Below the pieces are notes generated by a model. The model made no database searches and was not told the DNA's origin. It was given only the letters and a program-made list of their open reading frames with translations. A program made the position numbers and the translations under genes. Of a stretch of DNA of 64,000 nt, positions 9,149 through 18,111 are shown piece after piece. Position 1 is the first letter of the stretch, and each line of letters begins with the position of its first letter. The DNA is from Mycobacterium sp. (GTDB lineage Bacteria; Actinomycetota; Actinomycetes; Mycobacteriales; Mycobacteriaceae), in assembly GCF_004298145.1 (NCBI RefSeq), contig NZ_SCRH01000010.1, positions 1 through 64,000 of the forward strand, written 5' to 3'.

Positions 9149-10138
9149 TCAGACCGCGGCGGCCAGCGCCGCCAAGGCCTGCGCCGAGGAGTGGACGGGT
9201 CGCCAGCCCAGTTGGGTTTTGGCCTTGGTGGTGTCCATGACCAGCGACGTTCGCGCGGTGTGCAGCCATTCCAGCATGGACGGCACCCGCGGCACCCGCG
9301 AAATCGCCGCCGAGGCGGCCGAGGCCGCCACGGCGGGAACCCGCACCGGCCGCCCGCCGAGCGCCTTGGCCACGTCGGCCACCGACACGACACCGTCGCC
9401 GGCGATGTTGTAGGCGCCCGGCGGTGCCGGGGCGGTCGCCGCCAGCGCGATCGCGGACGCGACATCGTCGTGGTGAACCAGTTGCAGCGGGAAACCCGGA
9501 TCCGGCACCACCGGCCTCAATATCGGAACGGCCATGAGCGCCTTGACGATGGCGCGCAGCGGGCCTGGCAGCCGATTCCACGGCATGGCGTCGGCCAGGG
9601 CGGTGGCGTTGGGCCCGGCGACCACGCACGGCCGCAGGACGAAGACCTCCAGCGGCGAATCTTGGGTGATGTCGGCGAGCATCGCCTCGCATGCGGCCTT
9701 CTGCGCGGAGTAGTAGTGCTCGGCGGACCCCCGCACCGGCACGTCCTCGGTCAGCGGGACGGGGTTGTCGGAGTGGTAGCCGTAGGCCGCCACCGACGAG
9801 GTGTACACCAGGCGCCGCGGCCGCTGGGCGGCCACCGTCGCTTCGAAGACGTTGCGGGTGCCTTGCAAGTTGACGCGGGCGCTCTCGTCGCGCGAACCCA
9901 TGATGATGAAGGCCAGATGGATCACCACGTCGGCCTGTGCGACCAGGGCGTCGACGGCCTCGCGGTCCAAAATGTCGCCCCGCTGATAGGTGGTCTTCAG
10001 CCAGCCGCGTGACGACGGGTCAAACGGCCGGCGAGCCATCCCGATGATGGCGTCGACGGCGGGTTCGCGCTCCAGCGCCGTCACCGCGGAGATCCCGATC
10101 TCCCCGGTGGGTCCGGTCACCGCGACGGTCATACCCAT
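9149..10138 (-). CDS. NAD(P)-dependent epimerase/dehydratase-type extended SDR
   Basis: 329 residues. The N-terminus VAVTGPTGEIGISAVTAL fits the TGxxGxxG dinucleotide site of extended SDRs. The active-site Tyr-Lys pair is YYSAQKA near residue 141, preceded by LVYTSSVAAYG. No substrate can be assigned. An alternative start at the second Met (10132) is possible. It lies upstream of fdhF in the same direction with a 56-bp gap. It has no counterpart in the M. tuberculosis order as I recall it (fdhF next to the DUF2469 gene), so it may be accessory. Confidence 0.85.
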   Translation of the reverse strand: MGMTVAVTGPTGEIGISAVTALEREPAVDAIIGMARRPFDPSSRGWLKTTYQRGDILDREAVDALVAQADVVIHLAFIIMGSRDESARVNLQGTRNVFEATVAAQRPRRLVYTSSVAAYGYHSDNPVPLTEDVPVRGSAEHYYSAQKAACEAMLADITQDSPLEVFVLRPCVVAGPNATALADAMPWNRLPGPLRAIVKALMAVPILRPVVPDPGFPLQLVHHDDVASAIALAATAPAPPGAYNIAGDGVVSVADVAKALGGRPVRVPAVAASAASAAISRVPRVPSMLEWLHTARTSLVMDTTKAKTQLGWRPVHSSAQALAALAAAV

Positions 10139-10331
10139 TTAGACGTCCTTCCCTTCCGCTGCCAGCCGAAACTCTGCCCGGGAAAGGTGACCGGGGTCAA
10201 CGGCGACCGGCGGGACGCCCACCGATTCGCTGCACCGGACCAAACCGCGTGTAAGGGTGGGGTTTGCGGCCGATAATCTACGGCGATCGACAGGCCACGC
10301 CGGCCGACACGGCAGGAAACGAGGCAACAGC

Positions 10332-11102
10332 ATGGCGGACGACCCGAACGCCGGCGCGGACGCGCTCCCGACGGGCGGGGGGAAAGCCGACCCCGCGATG
10401 GTTTTCGCGGCTCTGGCCGAGATCATCTATCGGGGCTCGGACGCCAGCGAGATGTACGCCGCCATCTGCGTCGCCGCCACCCTGGCGATCCGTGGCTGCG
10501 ACCACGCCAGCCTGTTGGTGCGTGAGAACGAGCGATACGTCACCGTCGGCGCCAGTGACCGGCTGGCGCAGCACATCGACGAGCTGGAACGGCGTGCCGG
10601 CGACGGCCCGTGCATCGACGCGATCGAGGAGGAGACGCCCCAGATCGACCCGGACCTGACCACGCCGTCGCTGTGGCCCAAGCTGGCGTCGGTCCTGGTC
10701 GCGGAGACTCCGGTGCGGGGGGCGATGGGGTTTCGTCTCCTGGTCGACAAACGCAAGGGGGCGGCGCTCAATCTGTTCAGCGACACCCCGAACATGTTCG
10801 ACGCCGAGTCCGCCGGGCGAGCGGCGGTGCTGGCGGCGTTCGCCAGCGTCGCGATCAACGCGATCGCCAAGGGGGAAGACGCCGCCAGCCTGCGGCGCGG
10901 GCTGCTGAGCAACCGCGAGATCGGCAAGGCCGTCGGCATGCTGATGATGCTGCACGACATGTCCGAGGACGAGGCGTTCGACCTGCTGCGCGGCCACTCC
11001 CAGGCGCTGAACATCAAGCTGGCCGAGGTCGCACGCGCGGTCATCGACCAGCGCGGTGAGCTGCCCGAGCCCGCAGCGACTGAGCTTCCGCCGAACACCT
11101 GA
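10332..11102 (+). CDS. GAF-ANTAR domain regulator
   Basis: 256 residues from the ATG at 10332, which follows GGAAACGAGG; the frame is open further upstream. A GAF domain spans about residues 20-170 (HASLLVRENERYVTVGASD, GDGPCIDAIEEE) and an ANTAR domain about 185-245 (GLLSNREIGKAVGMLMMLH, AFDLLRGHSQALNIKLAEVA). ANTAR domains bind paired hexaloop hairpins in RNA and prevent transcription termination; GAF domains sense ligands. The GAF ligand and the RNA targets are unknown. It is a lone plus-strand gene between two minus-strand operons, and is not in the M. tuberculosis order here. Confidence 0.9.
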   Translation: MADDPNAGADALPTGGGKADPAMVFAALAEIIYRGSDASEMYAAICVAATLAIRGCDHASLLVRENERYVTVGASDRLAQHIDELERRAGDGPCIDAIEEETPQIDPDLTTPSLWPKLASVLVAETPVRGAMGFRLLVDKRKGAALNLFSDTPNMFDAESAGRAAVLAAFASVAINAIAKGEDAASLRRGLLSNREIGKAVGMLMMLHDMSEDEAFDLLRGHSQALNIKLAEVARAVIDQRGELPEPAATELPPNT

Positions 11103-11109
11103 ATGGCGG

Positions 11110-11415
11110 CTATTCGGGTAGCCGCAGTTCGGGCTTCTCGACCTCTTCGATGTTGACGTCCTTGAAGGTGACCACCCGCACCTGCTTGACGAACCGTGCC
11201 GGCCGGTACATGTCCCACACCCAGGCGTCAGACAGCCGCAGCTCGAAGTAGACCTCGCCGTCGGCGTTGCGCGGCGTCATCTCCACGCTGTTGGCCAGAT
11301 AGAAGCGCCGTTCGGTTTCCACGACGTAGCTGAACTGGCCGACGATGTCCTTGTATTCGCGGTACAGCGAGAGCTCCATCTCGGTTTCATACTTTTCGAG
11401 ATCTTCTGCACTCAT
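11110..11415 (-). CDS. DUF2469 family protein (Rv2901c-like)
   Basis: 101 residues, highly acidic, beginning MSAEDLEKYETEMELSLYRE; a longer frame exists but the conserved family starts here. The protein has a conserved YVVETERRFYLAN and WVWDMYRPARFV core. No function is established. It is conserved just downstream of rnhB in mycobacteria, as here (57-bp gap). Confidence 0.9.
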   Translation of the reverse strand: MSAEDLEKYETEMELSLYREYKDIVGQFSYVVETERRFYLANSVEMTPRNADGEVYFELRLSDAWVWDMYRPARFVKQVRVVTFKDVNIEEVEKPELRLPE

Positions 11416-11471
11416 CTGCTCAGACGTCCTTCTCCCACACGATGGTCCGGCAATCCTGATCCCATCTTTCC

Positions 11472-12191
11472 TCACCGATGTCCGTCGCGCCGCAGCGGTG
11501 GGTCCGGCGCGCAGTCCGCCACCAGCTTGGCGCCCGACCCGTTCGCGACGCGCCGCACGTTGATGAATGAATAACGATGCTCGGGGCAGGGGCCCAGCTG
11601 CGCCAGCGCCGTGCTGTGCGCCGGCGTGCCGTAGCCCTTGTGCAGGGCGAAGCCGTAACCGGGGTGATCGGAATCCATCGCGACCATCAGCCGGTCCCGA
11701 CTGACCTTCGCCAGCACGCTGGCCGCCGCGATACACGCGGCGACCGCGTCGCCACCGATGACCGGCAGCGACGGTACCGCCAAACCGGGCACCCGGAAAC
11801 CGTCGCTCAGCACATACCCGGGCCGCACGGACAGCCCGGCGACGGCGCGGCGCATCCCCTCGATGTTGGCGACATGCACGCCGCGCCGGTCCACCTCGGC
11901 CGGCGGGATGAACACCACGTGGTAGGCCAGCGCATAGCGGCGAATCAGCGGGAACAACTTCTCCCGAGCGGCCTCGGTGAGTTTCTTGGAATCATCAAGC
12001 GCGGCAAGGCTTTCCATTCGCCCCGGCCCGAGCACACAAGCCGCGACCACCAGCGGGCCGGCGCAGGCGCCGCGGCCGACCTCGTCAACGCCGGCGACGG
12101 GGCCCAGCCCGCTGCGGTGCAGCGCCGACTCCAGGGTGCGCAACCCTGACGATTTCCGGATCACCGTCCGCGGCGGCCACGTCGTGGCCAT
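11472..12191 (-). CDS. rnhB: Ribonuclease HII
   Basis: 239 residues from [14 protein letters not shown]. RNase HII cleaves RNA in RNA-DNA hybrids and single ribonucleotides in DNA. The catalytic DEVGRG motif ([20 protein letters not shown]) and later acidic residues DGFRVPG and [17 protein letters not shown] are intact. The start is two bases after the lepB stop, so it is coupled to lepB. Confidence 0.97.
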   Translation of the reverse strand: MATTWPPRTVIRKSSGLRTLESALHRSGLGPVAGVDEVGRGACAGPLVVAACVLGPGRMESLAALDDSKKLTEAAREKLFPLIRRYALAYHVVFIPPAEVDRRGVHVANIEGMRRAVAGLSVRPGYVLSDGFRVPGLAVPSLPVIGGDAVAACIAAASVLAKVSRDRLMVAMDSDHPGYGFALHKGYGTPAHSTALAQLGPCPEHRYSFINVRRVANGSGAKLVADCAPDPPLRRDGHR

Positions 12192-12193
12192 GG

Positions 12194-13099
12194 CTACCGA
12201 GTCTGCTGCGGGTTCACCGATTCCACGCCACCCCACCGGGACGGCGGCCACACGATGAACCTCGCCTTGCCGATGACGTTGGACACCGGCACGGTTCCCG
12301 ACGTCGGATCGCCCGTGCACAGCACACCCTTGAGCGCCTCCGCCGGCACGCTCGTGCAGTGGGCGCGCGAATCCGCCGAGTGTGTCCGGTTGTCGCCCAT
12401 CACCCACAGCCGTCCGGCCGGAACAGCGACCGGCCCGAACTCACTGCCCAGGCACGGGTACACCGACGGGTCGGCCGCCATGGTGTTGCGATCGAGGTAC
12501 GGCTCCTTGAGCGGCTTGCCGTCGACCGTGAGCCCGGTCTCCGCCCGGCACTGGACCGTCTGCCCCCCGACCGCGATTACACGCTTGACCAGGTCGTTCT
12601 CGTCCGGCGGCACGAAGCCGATGAAGGACAGCGCATCCTGCACCCAGCGCAGCACGGTGTTGTTCGACCGGATCGACTTGTATCCGAGGTTCCACGGCGG
12701 CGGGCCCTTGAAGACGATGACGTCACCGGGGCTCGGTGCGCCGAACCGATAGCTGACCTTGTCCACCATGATCCGGTCGCCGACGCAGCCCGTGCATCCG
12801 TGCAACGTGGGCTCCATGGATTCCGACGGAATCAGGTAGGGCCGCGCGACGAACGTCAACATCACGTAGTAGAGCACGATGGCGATCACCGCCAGGAGGG
12901 CGAATTCGCGCAGCGCGGAGTGCTTGGCGCGCTCGGGCTCGCCCGGGTCGGGCGCCTCCCCCGTCGGCCCTGCCTCAGAACCCGGTCCGCCCGCCGTATC
13001 GGCGTCGTCGGGGCGCGTCCCCGGATTGCGCGTAGAGACCTTCGGATCTGATTCGCCAGCGTGAGACTGGGGGTCGGAGGAATCCGCGGTGTCGGTCAC
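12194..13099 (-). CDS. lepB: Signal peptidase I
   Basis: 301 residues. A long acidic, Pro/Gly-rich cytoplasmic N-terminus (1-60) precedes one membrane helix (about 66-84, [19 protein letters not shown]). The catalytic serine is in PSESMEPTL (Ser94) and the general-base lysine in [10 protein letters not shown] (Lys172); [11 protein letters not shown] is the conserved box E. It removes signal peptides from exported proteins at the membrane. Sits between rplS and rnhB as in other mycobacteria. Confidence 0.97.
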   Translation of the reverse strand: MTDTADSSDPQSHAGESDPKVSTRNPGTRPDDADTAGGPGSEAGPTGEAPDPGEPERAKHSALREFALLAVIAIVLYYVMLTFVARPYLIPSESMEPTLHGCTGCVGDRIMVDKVSYRFGAPSPGDVIVFKGPPPWNLGYKSIRSNNTVLRWVQDALSFIGFVPPDENDLVKRVIAVGGQTVQCRAETGLTVDGKPLKEPYLDRNTMAADPSVYPCLGSEFGPVAVPAGRLWVMGDNRTHSADSRAHCTSVPAEALKGVLCTGDPTSGTVPVSNVIGKARFIVWPPSRWGGVESVNPQQTR

Positions 13100-13201
13100 G
13101 AGATCAGCGTAGCCAGCGCAGGTTGCGGCCCGGCAAGCCGGCGAGCGATCCGCTTACCCAACCGGCGGGGCGAATCAGCAGCGCCGCCAAGGCGTCCCGG
13201 C

Positions 13202-13543
13202 TCAGCGCTTCTCCTTGATCTTGGCCTTCTTACCGCGAAGCTCACGCAGGTAGTACAGCTTGGCGCGGCGGACATCGCCACGGGTCACCACCTCGATGTG
13301 GTCGATGTTGGGCGAGTGCACCGGAAAGGTCCGCTCGACGCCGACGCCGTAGCTCTCCTTACGCACGGTGAAGGTCTCGCGGACGCCACCACCCTGGCGG
13401 CGGATCACCACGCCCTTGAACACCTGGATGCGCTCCTTGGCGCCCTCGATGACCTTGACGTGCACGTTGATGGTGTCGCCCGGGCCGAAAACCGGGATAT
13501 CGTCGCGCAGCGACGCCTGATCGATGAAGTCCAGCCGGTTCAT
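13202..13543 (-). CDS. rplS: 50S ribosomal protein L19
   Basis: 113 residues from [13 protein letters not shown], preceded by GGAAGTG. bL19 lies at the 30S-50S interface. The family core [19 protein letters not shown] and the basic C-terminus [14 protein letters not shown] are intact. Upstream is a leader of about 150 bases and a promoter-like element shared with rpsP. Confidence 0.98.
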   Translation of the reverse strand: MNRLDFIDQASLRDDIPVFGPGDTINVHVKVIEGAKERIQVFKGVVIRRQGGGVRETFTVRKESYGVGVERTFPVHSPNIDHIEVVTRGDVRRAKLYYLRELRGKKAKIKEKR

Positions 13544-13888
13544 CTGAGAGACACTTCCTTGAGGTCGCGGCCGACGGCAGCTACACACACGCAGGTGTGA
13601 GACGCTCGCCGAGCCGATGGTTCGGGCTTTCTGGCGTATCTCGCAGCAGGCGGGAAGGGGCGCAGCCGGCCTGCAACCGCTGGAGACAACTGGTCAATTG
13701 TGCCAGACAGTGCGCGTGCCGCGAAAATCCCCCGAAGTCGGCGGTTCGCGACGAGCCGAACGCGCTGGTGAATGGTACATATGACTGGGGTCAGAACGCG
13801 CTGCCCGCACCCTGCGCGATGCCGGGTGCAGGTGGCCGGGAGCGATCCCACCCTGGCCACTGGGTCCAAGTCACGCCGGAGGAGACGA
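13544..13888. other. 345-bp divergent region between rplS and lppW
   Basis: Holds the minus-strand rplS leader and promoter (element at 13697-13708) and the plus-strand lppW leader ending in GGAGGAGAC just before the ATG at 13889. No gene seen. Confidence 0.6.
13697..13708 (-). promoter_or_regulatory. rplS promoter element shared with rpsP
   Basis: On the minus strand this reads GTCTGGCACAAT. CACAAT fits a -10 box (YANNNT) with an upstream TG extension, and a T-rich -35-like tract lies about 18 bases further up. The identical 12-mer occurs at 17065-17076 upstream of rpsP. It would give an rplS leader of about 145 bases. Confidence 0.5.
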
Positions 13889-14884
13889 ATGCGAGCACGG
13901 CCGCTGACGCTGGTCACCGCCACCGCGGCGGTGACGTTGCTGATTGCCGCCGGTTCCGAGGCGCTGGTTCAGGCGAAGGTGTACAGCGTCCCGATCAGCC
14001 CACCCGTCCGGGTCATCCCCCAGCGGCCACCACCGACGCCACCCCCACCACCTACGCCACCGCAGTCTGCCGCGCTGATGCTCGAGGCCGCCACGCCCCC
14101 GCAGCCACCCCAGGCGCTGCCGGGCGGAGGATTCGCGCAGCTGCAGGCCCGCGTCCAGCGGGCCGTCGACGAGGGCGCCGCCAGCGGCGCCGCCCTGTCG
14201 GTGGCCATCCTCGATCGCAGCACCCACCAGCTGGTTTCCAACGGCAACGGCCAGATCGTGGGCACCGCGTCGGTGGCCAAGCTGTTCATCGCCGACGATC
14301 TGCTGCTGCGCGGGGCCGAGGGGAAGACCGCCCTGAGCGCCGACGACCGCCAGGCGCTCGACATCATGCTGCAGTCCTCCGACGACGGCGCGGCCGAGAG
14401 GTTCTGGGGCCAAGGTGGTGGGGCCGCCATCGTCTCCGAGGTGGCGGCCCGCTACGGCCTGGCGTCCACCACCCCGCCCAGCGACGGACGCTGGTGGAAC
14501 ACGATGAGCTCGGTGACCGACCTGATCCGCTATTACGAGATGCTGCTGGACGGGTCGGGGGGCCTGCCCGCCGACGAGGCCAAGATCATCGTGAACGACC
14601 TGGCCCAGTCCACCCCGAACGGTCTCGACGGGTACCCGCAGCGGTTCGGCATTCCCGACGGCCTGTACGCGGAACCGGTCGCGGTCAAACAGGGCTGGAT
14701 GTGCTGCATCGGCAGCGACTGGATGCATCTGTCGACGGGCGTGATCGGGGCCGATCGCCGCTACATCATGGTGGTGCAGTCGTTGCAGCCCTCCGACGAC
14801 GCCACCGCGCGGGACACCATCACCCGGGCGGTCAAGACGATATTTCCCGAGGGCCGCATCGACGCGCCGGCGCGCGGCCTCTAG
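13889..14884 (+). CDS. lppW: LppW-like serine beta-lactamase-fold protein without lipobox cysteine
   Basis: 331 residues from the ATG at 13889, with a strong GGAGGAG ribosome site. A signal-like hydrophobic segment (8-22) is followed by a Pro-rich linker (37-75) and a beta-lactamase-like domain with the SxxK motif TASVAKLF (Ser128, Lys131), a possible SDD ([11 protein letters not shown]) and QGWMCC near the C-terminus. M. tuberculosis LppW is annotated as a lipoprotein; here the lipobox position reads LIAAGS (Ser23), so no lipidation is expected and the protein would be secreted or membrane-anchored. Whether it hydrolyses anything is unknown. Its stop codon overlaps that of convergent trmD. 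Confidence 0.85.
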   Translation: MRARPLTLVTATAAVTLLIAAGSEALVQAKVYSVPISPPVRVIPQRPPPTPPPPPTPPQSAALMLEAATPPQPPQALPGGGFAQLQARVQRAVDEGAASGAALSVAILDRSTHQLVSNGNGQIVGTASVAKLFIADDLLLRGAEGKTALSADDRQALDIMLQSSDDGAAERFWGQGGGAAIVSEVAARYGLASTTPPSDGRWWNTMSSVTDLIRYYEMLLDGSGGLPADEAKIIVNDLAQSTPNGLDGYPQRFGIPDGLYAEPVAVKQGWMCCIGSDWMHLSTGVIGADRRYIMVVQSLQPSDDATARDTITRAVKTIFPEGRIDAPARGL

Positions 14885-15588
14885 CGGACCGCATCGTCGT
14901 CGGGCTCAAGTAGCTCCGGGCGGCGTTCGCGGGTGCGCTGCAGCGAGATCTCCCGGCGCCATGCGGCGATTCGCGCATGGTCACCGGAGAGCAACACCTC
15001 GGGGACCTCTAGCCCGCGCCAGCTCGGCGGCCGGGTATAGCTGGGGCCCTCCAGGCGGCGGTGCAGCGCCGGTGAGTGCGAATCATCATGGCGCGACGCG
15101 GGATTGCCCAGGACTCCGTCGAGTAACCGCAGCACGGCCTCGATCATCACCACGGCGGCCGACTCCCCGCCCGGCAAGACATAGTCGCCGATCGAGACCT
15201 CTTCGACCCGCATCCGCCGCCCGGCATCCTCGATGACCCGCTGGTCGATGCCCTCGTAGCGGCCGCACGCGAACGCCAGGTGCTTCTCGGCGCTCCAGCG
15301 CGCGGCGGTGGCCTGGGTGAACAGGGCACCGGCTGGCGTGGGAACAACCAAAAGTGTTTCACCGGAGCAGATTTCATCGAGTGCGTCGCCCCACACCGGC
15401 GCCTTCATCACCATCCCCGGGCCACCGCCGTAGGGGGTGTCGTCGACCGAGCGATGCACGTCGTGCGTCCACCGCCGCAGGTCGTGCACAGCCAGATCGA
15501 CCAGACCGGACTGGATCGCCTTGCCCGGCAAGGATTGCCGCAGCGGGTCCAGATAGGCCGGAAAGATCGTGACGACGTCGATTCTCAT
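14881..15588 (-). CDS. trmD: tRNA (guanine37-N1)-methyltransferase
   Basis: 235 residues. SPOUT-class enzyme that makes m1G37 in tRNAs read at CCN and other codons, preventing +1 frameshifting. The trefoil-knot SAM site is present: [12 protein letters not shown] and [14 protein letters not shown]. Downstream of rimM in the conserved rpsP-KH-rimM-trmD order. The ends of trmD and lppW overlap tail to tail by four bases. Confidence 0.97.
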   Translation of the reverse strand: MRIDVVTIFPAYLDPLRQSLPGKAIQSGLVDLAVHDLRRWTHDVHRSVDDTPYGGGPGMVMKAPVWGDALDEICSGETLLVVPTPAGALFTQATAARWSAEKHLAFACGRYEGIDQRVIEDAGRRMRVEEVSIGDYVLPGGESAAVVMIEAVLRLLDGVLGNPASRHDDSHSPALHRRLEGPSYTRPPSWRGLEVPEVLLSGDHARIAAWRREISLQRTRERRPELLEPDDDAVR

Positions 15589-15601
15589 CTTCCGAGGGCC
15601 C

Positions 15602-16138
15602 CTAGAGATCCAGCAGGCCTTCGGGCGGATCGATCTCGATGATGCCGTCGTCCAGCGACACCGAGGTGACGATCGCGGTCACGAACGGCACCAATACTTC
15701 CCGCCTTTCGTCGCCGGCCACACCTGTCTCGCACCGCACCGCCAGGAGCTCGGCGGCCGCGGTGTGCAGCACCTCGGCGACGACGCCGACCTGTTCGCCG
15801 CCGGCGGTACGGACGCGCAGGCCTTCGAGCTGATGGTCGTAGTAGGTGTCCGGCTCGTCGATGTCGGGCAGGTCATCGGAATCGACGACGAACACGGTGC
15901 CGCGCAGCGCGTCGGCGGCGTCGCGGTCCGCGACACCGGCCAGCCGCACCAGCAGCCGCCCGCCGTGCTCGCGCGCGCTCTCGACGACACAGCTGCGCTC
16001 CGCACCGCCACGAGACGGCTTGGCGCGCAACGTGTTACCCGGCGAGAACCGGGCGGCCGGATCGTCGGTGCGGATCTCGACCACCAGCTCGCCGCTGACG
16101 CCGTGGGCTTTCACCACGCGCCCGACGGTCAACTCCAA
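15602..16138 (-). CDS. rimM: Ribosome maturation factor RimM
   Basis: 178 residues. Two beta-barrel domains: N-terminal RimM (about 1-95, [21 protein letters not shown]) and C-terminal PRC barrel (about 100-175). Binds S19 during 30S head maturation. Part of the rpsP-KH-rimM-trmD operon; 13-bp gap to trmD. Confidence 0.96.
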   Translation of the reverse strand: MELTVGRVVKAHGVSGELVVEIRTDDPAARFSPGNTLRAKPSRGGAERSCVVESAREHGGRLLVRLAGVADRDAADALRGTVFVVDSDDLPDIDEPDTYYDHQLEGLRVRTAGGEQVGVVAEVLHTAAAELLAVRCETGVAGDERREVLVPFVTAIVTSVSLDDGIIEIDPPEGLLDL

Positions 16139-16162
16139 AAGAGTTCCATGAGCAGCGCCGGC

Positions 16163-16405
16163 CTACTGGTCGGTGTCCACCACGTCGACGCGGATGCCGC
16201 GACCGCCGATACCGGCGACCAGCGTGCGCAAGGCGGTCGCCGTGCGGCCCCCGCGGCCGATCACCTTGCCCAAGTCGTCGGGGTGCACGTGGACCTCGAC
16301 GGTCCGGCCCCGGCGGCTGGTCACCATGTCCACCCGGACGTCGTCGGGGTTGTCGACAATCCCGCGCACCAGGTGCTCAACAGCGTCAACGACAACGGTG
16401 CTCAT
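16163..16405 (-). CDS. KH-domain RNA-binding protein (KhpA type)
   Basis: 80 residues, a single type II KH domain with the GxxG loop in KVIGRGGRTATALRTL. Such small KH proteins bind RNA, often with a Jag/KhpB partner, and affect cell shape in some Gram-positives. Placed between rpsP (8 bp) and rimM (24 bp), a conserved arrangement. Confidence 0.95.
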   Translation of the reverse strand: MSTVVVDAVEHLVRGIVDNPDDVRVDMVTSRRGRTVEVHVHPDDLGKVIGRGGRTATALRTLVAGIGGRGIRVDVVDTDQ

Positions 16406-16413
16406 CGCCGCGG

Positions 16414-16938
16414 TCAGCTCTCGGTCGTCGACTCGGCCTGCCCGCCGCCCTCGGTGGGCGTCTCGGCCGGCTTGGCCTCGGCAGCGGTCTCAGCAGTGGC
16501 CTCCGGGGCGGCTTCCGACTCGGCCTCGGCGGCCTTCGCGGTCTTCTTGGCCGGGGACTTCTTCTTCGGCTTCGCGGCCTCGGTGGTCGGTCCGCCCTCC
16601 GCCTCGGCCAGCGCGGCGTTGAACAGCTCCAGCTTGCTGGGCTTGGCCGACTTGACCTTCAAGCGGCCCTCGGCGCCCGGCAGACCCTTGAACTTCTGCC
16701 AGTCGCCGGTGATCTTCAGCAGCTTGAGGACGGGCTCGGTGGGCTGCGCACCCACAGACAGCCAGTACTGGGCACGCTCGGAGTTGATCTCGATGAGGCT
16801 CGGCTCTTCCTTCGGGTGATACCGGCCGATGACCTCGATGGAGCGGCCGTCGCGCCGGGTCCGTGCGTCGGCGACGGCGATGCGGTACTGGGGATTGCGG
16901 ATCTTGCCAAGCCGGGTGAGCTTGATCTTCACAGCCAT
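16414..16938 (-). CDS. rpsP: 30S ribosomal protein S16 with long acidic/Ala-rich tail
   Basis: 174 residues from [19 protein letters not shown] (twelve extra codons upstream are open but not conserved). The bS16 core occupies about 1-85. The remainder is a tail of Ala, Glu and Lys ([20 protein letters not shown] and onward), roughly doubling the size of a minimal S16. Such tails are known in mycobacteria. First gene of the operon; the promoter element is at 17065-17076. Confidence 0.97.
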   Translation of the reverse strand: MAVKIKLTRLGKIRNPQYRIAVADARTRRDGRSIEVIGRYHPKEEPSLIEINSERAQYWLSVGAQPTEPVLKLLKITGDWQKFKGLPGAEGRLKVKSAKPSKLELFNAALAEAEGGPTTEAAKPKKKSPAKKTAKAAEAESEAAPEATAETAAEAKPAETPTEGGGQAESTTES

Positions 16939-17064
16939 GGTTAAGCGATTTCTCCTGTGTGTGTCACGCTGCAATTCAGCGATCCGGGCGGGATGCCCGG
17001 ATCCGGTTTTGCCTCGCGTTTCTGACCAACCGGCGATGCGTGATCGCTCGGCGGACAGCCGCCC

Positions 17065-17076
17065 ATTGTGCCAGAC
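17065..17076 (-). promoter_or_regulatory. rpsP operon promoter element shared with rplS
   Basis: Minus-strand GTCTGGCACAAT, identical to the 12-mer upstream of rplS. CACAAT is the likely -10 with extended TG. It would start an rpsP leader of about 120 bases. Confidence 0.5.
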
Positions 17077-17100
17077 CAGGGGTGGTGATCTGAAATTCGC

Positions 17101-17520
17101 TCACATCACCTTCTGGAAGGTCTTGGTCTCCACCCGCCGCGTCATCCGCCAGCCCTGCGGCGTGCGCACCAACTCGTCGTCGTACCAGAGCCCGCAGAAC
17201 AGCACCTGATCCTTGTCGCCGCCGAGCACCATCGGGTTGAAGCAGATCACCCGTGACGACGCCGTGTCCCCGTCGACGCGCACCGAGAAGTTGCCCAGCA
17301 TGTGCGCATACACCGGGAAGTTGGGCAGCACCTCGGACAGCCACTTCTTCACCTCCGGATAGTGGCCCTCGATGCCGCCGAGCGCCGTGTAGTCGATGTA
17401 GGCGTCGGGGGTGAACACCTCGTCCAGGTCGTCGAATCGCCGCTGGTCGATGGCGGTGGAGTAATCCACCAGAAGCTGCTGGATCTCGAGGCGGTCGGAG
17501 ATTTCGGCCAGGCTCAACAT
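17101..17520 (-). CDS. SnoaL-like/NTF2-fold protein (Rv2910c-like)
   Basis: 139 residues from MLSLAEISDRLEIQQLLVDYS. The pattern EIQQLLVDYSTAIDQRRFDDLDEVFTPDAYIDY is typical of SnoaL_4-like proteins with an NTF2 fold, which include isomerases, dehydratases and many uncharacterised members. No catalytic assignment can be made. Upstream of the rpsP promoter; not part of that operon. Confidence 0.85.
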   Translation of the reverse strand: MLSLAEISDRLEIQQLLVDYSTAIDQRRFDDLDEVFTPDAYIDYTALGGIEGHYPEVKKWLSEVLPNFPVYAHMLGNFSVRVDGDTASSRVICFNPMVLGGDKDQVLFCGLWYDDELVRTPQGWRMTRRVETKTFQKVM

Positions 17521-17596
17521 GCATCGATTCAACACCGGAGTGGTGGTCGGCACCGCGGCGCCTCGCCCGGGTGCGCCGACGCATGGTATAGCCTCG

Positions 17597-18046
17597 TCAA
17601 TCTCCCTGTGTTTCAGCGTGTTTCGTGTTAACCACCGCCGGTGGGGCGCGGAAGCTGATCGCCAACCGGTTGTAGGCATTCATCAGCCCGATCGCGATCG
17701 TCAGGTCGACCAGTTCCTTGTCGTCGAAGTGCTCCCATACCGATGCGTATGCGCTGTCGGGTGCGCCGGTGGCCGATATCCGGGTGACGGTTTCCGCCCA
17801 CGCCAGGGCCGCTTGCTCGCGGCTGTCGAACAGCTCACCCGCTTCGTGCCAAACCGGAACCAAAGCGATCTTTTCGGTTGAGACACCCAATTCGCGCAAT
17901 TCCCGCGAGTGCATGTCGATGCAGTAGGCGCACCCGTTGATCAGCGACACCCGCAGGTACACGCTGGCCAGCAGGGCCGGCGGCAGACCCGACTGGGTCA
18001 GATACAGATGAACACCGCCAAGCGCTCTCACGCCCTGCGGAGCCAC
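17597..18046 (-). CDS. Carboxymuconolactone decarboxylase/AhpD-like protein, N-terminus unclear
   Basis: 149 residues from a GTG. The AhpD-type CxxC is in NGCAYCIDMHSRELRELGVS near residues 38-41, and the C-terminal NAYNRLAISF helix fits the alkylhydroperoxidase-like fold. Relatives reduce peroxides or act as protective reductants. The conserved N-terminal ERIDYAQ precedes the chosen GTG in the same frame, but that frame has no start codon before a stop at 18080-18082; a short deletion or frameshift may have removed the original start. Seventy-six bases upstream of the SnoaL-like gene. Confidence 0.8.
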   Translation of the reverse strand: MAPQGVRALGGVHLYLTQSGLPPALLASVYLRVSLINGCAYCIDMHSRELRELGVSTEKIALVPVWHEAGELFDSREQAALAWAETVTRISATGAPDSAYASVWEHFDDKELVDLTIAIGLMNAYNRLAISFRAPPAVVNTKHAETQGD

Positions 18047-18097
18047 CTGGGCGTAGTCGATGCGCTCACGAAATAGGCATCACGCAGGCCCGGAAGT

Positions 18098-18103
18098 TAA
18101 ACT
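18098..18103 (+). promoter_or_regulatory. Candidate -10 box for leaderless dacB2
   Basis: TAAACT fits TANNNT and ends eight bases before the dacB2 ATG at 18112, which has no ribosome site. The spacing suggests a leaderless mRNA. Confidence 0.4.
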
Positions 18104-18111
18104 TTGCGCCC

